NCBI GenBank assembly: GCA_020161855.1
Contig: JAIUNJ010000001.1
Location: 186,001-250,000, forward strand
DNA: 64,000 nt
Direction of reading: 5' to 3'
Source of the DNA: Pseudomonadota bacterium
GTDB lineage: Bacteria; Pseudomonadota; Alphaproteobacteria; Rhizobiales; Aestuariivirgaceae
The notes beneath the pieces were generated by a model, which was not told the DNA's origin, made no database searches, and worked only from the letters and a program-made list of their open reading frames with translations. This document shows positions 60,689 through 64,000 of this stretch, in pieces. The position numbers and the translations under genes were made by a program. Each line of letters begins with the position of its first letter. The first letter of the stretch is position 1.

Positions 60689-61552
60689 TTAGCGGTCCGG
60701 CACAAAGGGCTGGCCCAGGCAGGCAGGCGTGTTCCGCTTGGACAGCGCCCGGTTTCCAGAGATCAGCACAAGTGCGAGGATTGTTACGAGGTAAGGCAAG
60801 GAATTCAAGAACTGCGACGGGATCCCCAGACCATAAGTCTGGACCACGAAGGACAGGATCGAGATCGCGCCGAAAAGATAGGCACCGATTGCCGCGCGCC
60901 ACGGCAGCCATGAGGCAAAGACAACCAGGGCCAGCGCGATCCAGCCCTTGCCGGCCGTCATGTTCTCCACCCATTGCGGCGTATAGACGATCGACAGATA
61001 GCCGCCGGCAAGGCCTGCGCAGGCGCCGCCAAACATCACACAGAGATAGCGCACGGCGATCACATTGTAGCCCAGGGCGTGGGCCGCACTGTGACTGTTG
61101 CCAACGGCCCTGATGATGAGCCCCGACCGCGTGCGGAACAGCACATATGAGACGCCGGCCGTGAGGATCACAGAGAAGGGGATAAGCGGATCAATGCCGG
61201 CGACCACAGGAAGCTTGACGCCCGGCTGGCCGACAAAACTCTCGCCGATCAGGCCGGAAAGGCCAATACCGAGCAGCGTGAGCGCAAGCCCGGTTGCCAC
61301 CTGATTGGCAAGAAGCGTGAGCGTGAGGAAGCCGAACAACAGCGACATGGCTGCACCGGCAATGATCGAAGCCAAGACGCCAACCCAGGGATTGCCGGTC
61401 AGGAAGGCGGCACCGAAGCCACAGACGGCCCCCATCACCATCATGCCCTCGACGCCGAGATTGAGGACACCCGAGCGCTCGACAACAAGTTCACCTATGG
61501 CCGCAAGAAGGAGCGGCGTGGCGGCGGTGATGATCGTGAGGAAGAGATCCAT
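60689..61552 (-). CDS. ABC transporter permease, BMP/nucleoside type (NupQ-like)
   Basis: A 287-residue branched-permease-family protein with about eight helices (LLAAIGELVVERSGVLNLGVEGMM at the start, LALTLLGIGLSGLIGESFVG in the middle). It lies 35 bp upstream of the binding protein gene and 3 bp after the other permease. It forms the purine importer channel. Confidence 0.9.
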   Translation of the reverse strand: MDLFLTIITAATPLLLAAIGELVVERSGVLNLGVEGMMVMGAVCGFGAAFLTGNPWVGVLASIIAGAAMSLLFGFLTLTLLANQVATGLALTLLGIGLSGLIGESFVGQPGVKLPVVAGIDPLIPFSVILTAGVSYVLFRTRSGLIIRAVGNSHSAAHALGYNVIAVRYLCVMFGGACAGLAGGYLSIVYTPQWVENMTAGKGWIALALVVFASWLPWRAAIGAYLFGAISILSFVVQTYGLGIPSQFLNSLPYLVTILALVLISGNRALSKRNTPACLGQPFVPDR

Positions 61553-61555
61553 CGT

Positions 61556-62632
61556 TCAGGCCCCCTGCGCGGACGGCAAGCGTTGCTGCCAGCGGATGCG
61601 GTAGAGGATGAGCGTGTCGCAGGCGAGGATGTAGAAAAGCAGCACGCCCTGGAAAACGCGCGCGATCTTCTCGGAAACGCCAAGGGAAATCTGCGCTGCC
61701 TCGCCACCGATGTAGCTCAGCGCCAGCAGCACGCCCGCAAGAATGACCCCAATGGGATTGAGGCGCCCGAGGAAGGCAACGATGATGGCGGCAAAACCGT
61801 AGCCTGGCGAAATCTGCGGCTGCAGCTGCCCGACGACCGAGGCAATTTCCGAGACACCGGCGAGCCCGGCCAGGCCACCGGAGAGCAGGAAGCAGAACAG
61901 CACCGTCCATTTCTGCGAGAAGCCCGCAAAGCGTGCGGCTCGTGGACTCTGGCCTGCCACGCGGATCTCGAAGCCTTTCATGGTGCGGCCCAGCAGGAGG
62001 GCAAGCGCCACGGCGGCGATGATGGCAAAGATCACACCCAGATGAATGCCACTCGTCAGGTAGGGCAGCAGCTGCCAGTTGGAGAAGGTGATCGACTTGG
62101 GAAAGTTGAAGCCCATGGGGTCGCGCCAGGGCCCGCGCACCAGCCAGTCGAGGAAGAGCTGCGCCACATAGACGAGCATCAGGCTCGTGAGAATTTCATT
62201 GGCATTGAAGCGATTGCGCAGGAGCGCCGGTATTGCCCCCCAGGCCATGCCGCCGATGATGCCCAGCGCCAGCATCGTAATGAGCGTGAGTGGTGACTGC
62301 CATTCAGGAAAGAGCACCGGAATGGCACCGCCAAGGACAGCGCCCATGGTGAACTGGCCTTCCGCCCCGATGTTCCAGACATTGGCGAGATAGCAGACGG
62401 AAAGCCCGGCCCCGATGAGCACCAGTGGCGCGGCCTTGACGATGATCTGCTCGACCGACCAGAGGGCAACCCATGGCTCGATGAAATAGACATAGATGGC
62501 ATCCACCGGGTTGTTGCCGCGCAGGGCGAAGATGATGCCACCGGTGACGACCGTGAGCGCCAGCGCGATCAGCGGCGAGGCGATCGCCATGGCCGCGGAG
62601 GCCTCGGGGCGTTTTTCAAGCACCAGCCGCAT
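61556..62632 (-). CDS. ABC transporter permease, BMP/nucleoside type (NupP-like)
   Basis: A 358-residue permease starting at MRLVLEKRPEASAAMAIA (ATG 62632 with AAGGAG 7 bases upstream). This start overlaps the ATPase stop by 17 bp; a longer frame lacks the ribosome site. The core (VWNIGAEGQFTMGAVLGGA, LLRNRFNANEILTSLMLVY) is typical of the larger permease of BMP-type importers. Confidence 0.9.
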   Translation of the reverse strand: MRLVLEKRPEASAAMAIASPLIALALTVVTGGIIFALRGNNPVDAIYVYFIEPWVALWSVEQIIVKAAPLVLIGAGLSVCYLANVWNIGAEGQFTMGAVLGGAIPVLFPEWQSPLTLITMLALGIIGGMAWGAIPALLRNRFNANEILTSLMLVYVAQLFLDWLVRGPWRDPMGFNFPKSITFSNWQLLPYLTSGIHLGVIFAIIAAVALALLLGRTMKGFEIRVAGQSPRAARFAGFSQKWTVLFCFLLSGGLAGLAGVSEIASVVGQLQPQISPGYGFAAIIVAFLGRLNPIGVILAGVLLALSYIGGEAAQISLGVSEKIARVFQGVLLFYILACDTLILYRIRWQQRLPSAQGA

Positions 62633-64000
62633 GGCGCTTCTCCTTCCTGCTGTCGTGCTTCTGCTCATGGGCGCCTGCCATCATCAGGCCGATGGCTTCG
62701 CGGCTCCAGGCCGCAGCCGGCCGCGCCTCGCTCAGTTCGCCACGGGATATGACAGCAATGCGCGTCGCGACCTCGAAAATCTCATCAAGATCCTGGCTGA
62801 TGACAAGCACGGCCGAGCCCTGCGCCGCCAGATCGAGAATAGCCTGGCGAATGGCGGCGGCAGCACCGGCATCTACACCCCAGGTCGGCTGGTTGATCAC
62901 CAGCACGGCGGGTGTGCGGTCCAACTCGCGCCCGACAACAAATTTCTGAAGGTTGCCACCGGAAAGGGCACGCGCCTCCGGATCGGGCTTGCCCTTGCGC
63001 ACGTCAAAGGCCTTGATCACGCGCTCAGCGGTTTCGCGCGCGCCATCCTTCTGGACGAGGCCTTTCTTCACCAGCCTGTCGTCAGCGGCATGGCGCGAGA
63101 GCAGGACATTCTGTGACAGCGGAAATTCCGGAACGGCACCATGCCCCAGGCGCTCTTCCGGGACAAAGGCAGCACCGACCTTGCGCCGCGCATTGATGCC
63201 GGCGCGGCCCATGGCAACACCATCGATCTCGACCATCCCTGTCTCGACAGGCCGCTCGCCGGAGATGGCGTCAAAGAATTCACCCTGGCCGTTGCCTGCC
63301 ACACCGGCAATGGCAACCACTTCCCCGGCCCGCACAGCAAGCGAGATGTTCTTCAGAGCAACGGCAAACTGGCCATCGGCCGCGAGCGACAGGTTCTTCA
63401 GCAGCAGCCTTTCCTTGCCCACTGTACCTGCCTTGGCCGGTTTCACGGCATGGACATCGCCGCCGACCATGAGGCGGGCGAGGCTTGCGGCCGTTTCCTT
63501 CTTCGGATTGACGCAGGCCACCACCTTGCCATGGCGCAGGATCGTGGCGGAGTCGCAAAGGTCCTTCACCTCTTCAAGGCGATGGCTGATGTAGAGGACC
63601 GAGCAGCCCTCCGATGCCAGCCGCTTCAAGACGGCAAAGAGCTGGTCGGCCTCCTGCGGTGTGAGCACCGATGTCGGCTCATCCATGATCAGCAGTTTCG
63701 GTTCCTGCAGAAGGCAGCGGATGATCTCGATGCGTTGGCGTTCACCGACGGAAAGATCGGCGACCACAGCATCGGGGGCAATCGGCAAGCCATAAGAGGC
63801 CGAGACCTTGCTGATGCGCGCGGAGAGGGCGCCGAGATCAAAGCTGCCGGGCATGGCCAGGGCGATGTTCTCGGCCACTGTCAGCGCCTCGAACAACGAG
63901 AAGTGCTGGAACACCATGCCGATGCCGAGCTGGCGCGCAACCGAGGGGCTGGCGATAACCACCCCGCGGCCATTCCAGAAGAACTGCCCCGAGGTTGGCT
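62616..64000 (-). CDS. ABC transporter ATPase, tandem NBD, BMP/nucleoside type (5' end outside window)
   Basis: At least 461 residues; the frame stays open to the window end, reading SGQFFWNGRGVVIASPSVARQ, so the start lies outside. The first domain has VADLSVGERQRIEI and LLIMDEPTSVL with SHRLEEV, consensus except a V in LSVGE. The second domain has AGVAGNGQGE, RALSGGNLQK and VLVINQPTWGVD, in which the Walker motifs are degenerate as is usual for RbsA/NupO-type tandem ATPases. It drives the purine importer. Confidence 0.93.
   Translation of the reverse strand, partial: PTSGQFFWNGRGVVIASPSVARQLGIGMVFQHFSLFEALTVAENIALAMPGSFDLGALSARISKVSASYGLPIAPDAVVADLSVGERQRIEIIRCLLQEPKLLIMDEPTSVLTPQEADQLFAVLKRLASEGCSVLYISHRLEEVKDLCDSATILRHGKVVACVNPKKETAASLARLMVGGDVHAVKPAKAGTVGKERLLLKNLSLAADGQFAVALKNISLAVRAGEVVAIAGVAGNGQGEFFDAISGERPVETGMVEIDGVAMGRAGINARRKVGAAFVPEERLGHGAVPEFPLSQNVLLSRHAADDRLVKKGLVQKDGARETAERVIKAFDVRKGKPDPEARALSGGNLQKFVVGRELDRTPAVLVINQPTWGVDAGAAAAIRQAILDLAAQGSAVLVISQDLDEIFEVATRIAVISRGELSEARPAAAWSREAIGLMMAGAHEQKHDSRKEKRHAAGA

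Noticed and set aside
62616-64000. Degenerate Walker motifs in the second domain of the purine ATPase as unusual
   Set aside because: Degenerate second domains are usual in tandem RbsA/NupO-type ATPases, so this is not noteworthy, unlike the pair at 42.5-48.3 kb.

Overview
The window is a high-GC, gene-dense stretch of a bacterial chromosome or large replicon. Gene content points to an alphaproteobacterium, most likely in the Hyphomicrobiales (Rhizobiales): many binding-protein-dependent ABC importers, five GntR/FCD-type regulators, a membrane-bound urate oxidase of the PuuD type, a RuBisCO-like-protein apiose cluster, and a TMADH/MttB-like amine pair. I see no rRNA, tRNA, phage, insertion sequence or CRISPR array. 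The region is a nearly continuous chain of catabolic operons with many 1-4 bp overlaps (ATGA, TGATG).

Layout. (A) 1-12.8 kb: methylated-amine and beta-amino-acid type catabolism: the 3' part of a TMADH-like flavoprotein, an MttB-like methyltransferase, a PotB/PotC/PotD-type importer without an ATPase gene, a GntR regulator, a beta-transaminase-like class III aminotransferase, a BKACE-family beta-keto-acid cleavage enzyme, a hotdog thioesterase, a FAD amine oxidase, an EutQ-like cupin and a PfpI-like protein. (B) 12.9-24.3 kb: a GntR regulator, three dehydrogenases (Ldh2-like, iron ADH, succinate-semialdehyde-type ALDH), an alpha/beta hydrolase broken by an amber codon, a LuxR-led PotDABC-type importer, and a zinc ADH. 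(C) 24.5-40.2 kb: a D-apiose/apionate locus. A plus-strand operon (GntR, ABM monooxygenase, HpcH aldolase, D-2-hydroxyacid dehydrogenase, CUT1 sugar importer, ApnL-like lactonase, DUF1537 kinase) faces minus-strand genes for a second DUF1537 kinase, a RuBisCO-like protein, a Gfo/Idh dehydrogenase and an ApnO-like oxidoisomerase, with another GntR gene between them. (D) 40.4-51.9 kb: a second sugar or polyol locus: SDR, PfkB kinase, a small four-helix membrane protein, a CUT1 importer with two different ATPases, and a Gfo/Idh plus TIM-barrel isomerase pair divergent from a GntR gene; then an SH3b protein. (E) 51.9-64 kb: a minus-strand purine-to-glycerate operon: BMP-family importer, urate oxidase, OHCU decarboxylase, guanine deaminase, allantoinase, hydroxypyruvate isomerase, glycerate 2-kinase and a dihydroxyacetone-type kinase.

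How it works together. Each block pairs one importer with its own regulator and pathway enzymes, and most pathways feed small central intermediates (acetoacetate, succinate, 3-phosphoglycerate or tetrulose phosphates, glyoxylate, glycerate). Every one of the five substrate-binding-protein genes is followed by a strong hairpin. The most unusual signal is the importer at 42.5-48.3 kb, whose two ATPases carry complementary degenerate motifs: one has an altered signature motif and the other has lost the H-loop histidine. A heterodimer of the two would have one consensus and one degenerate ATP site.
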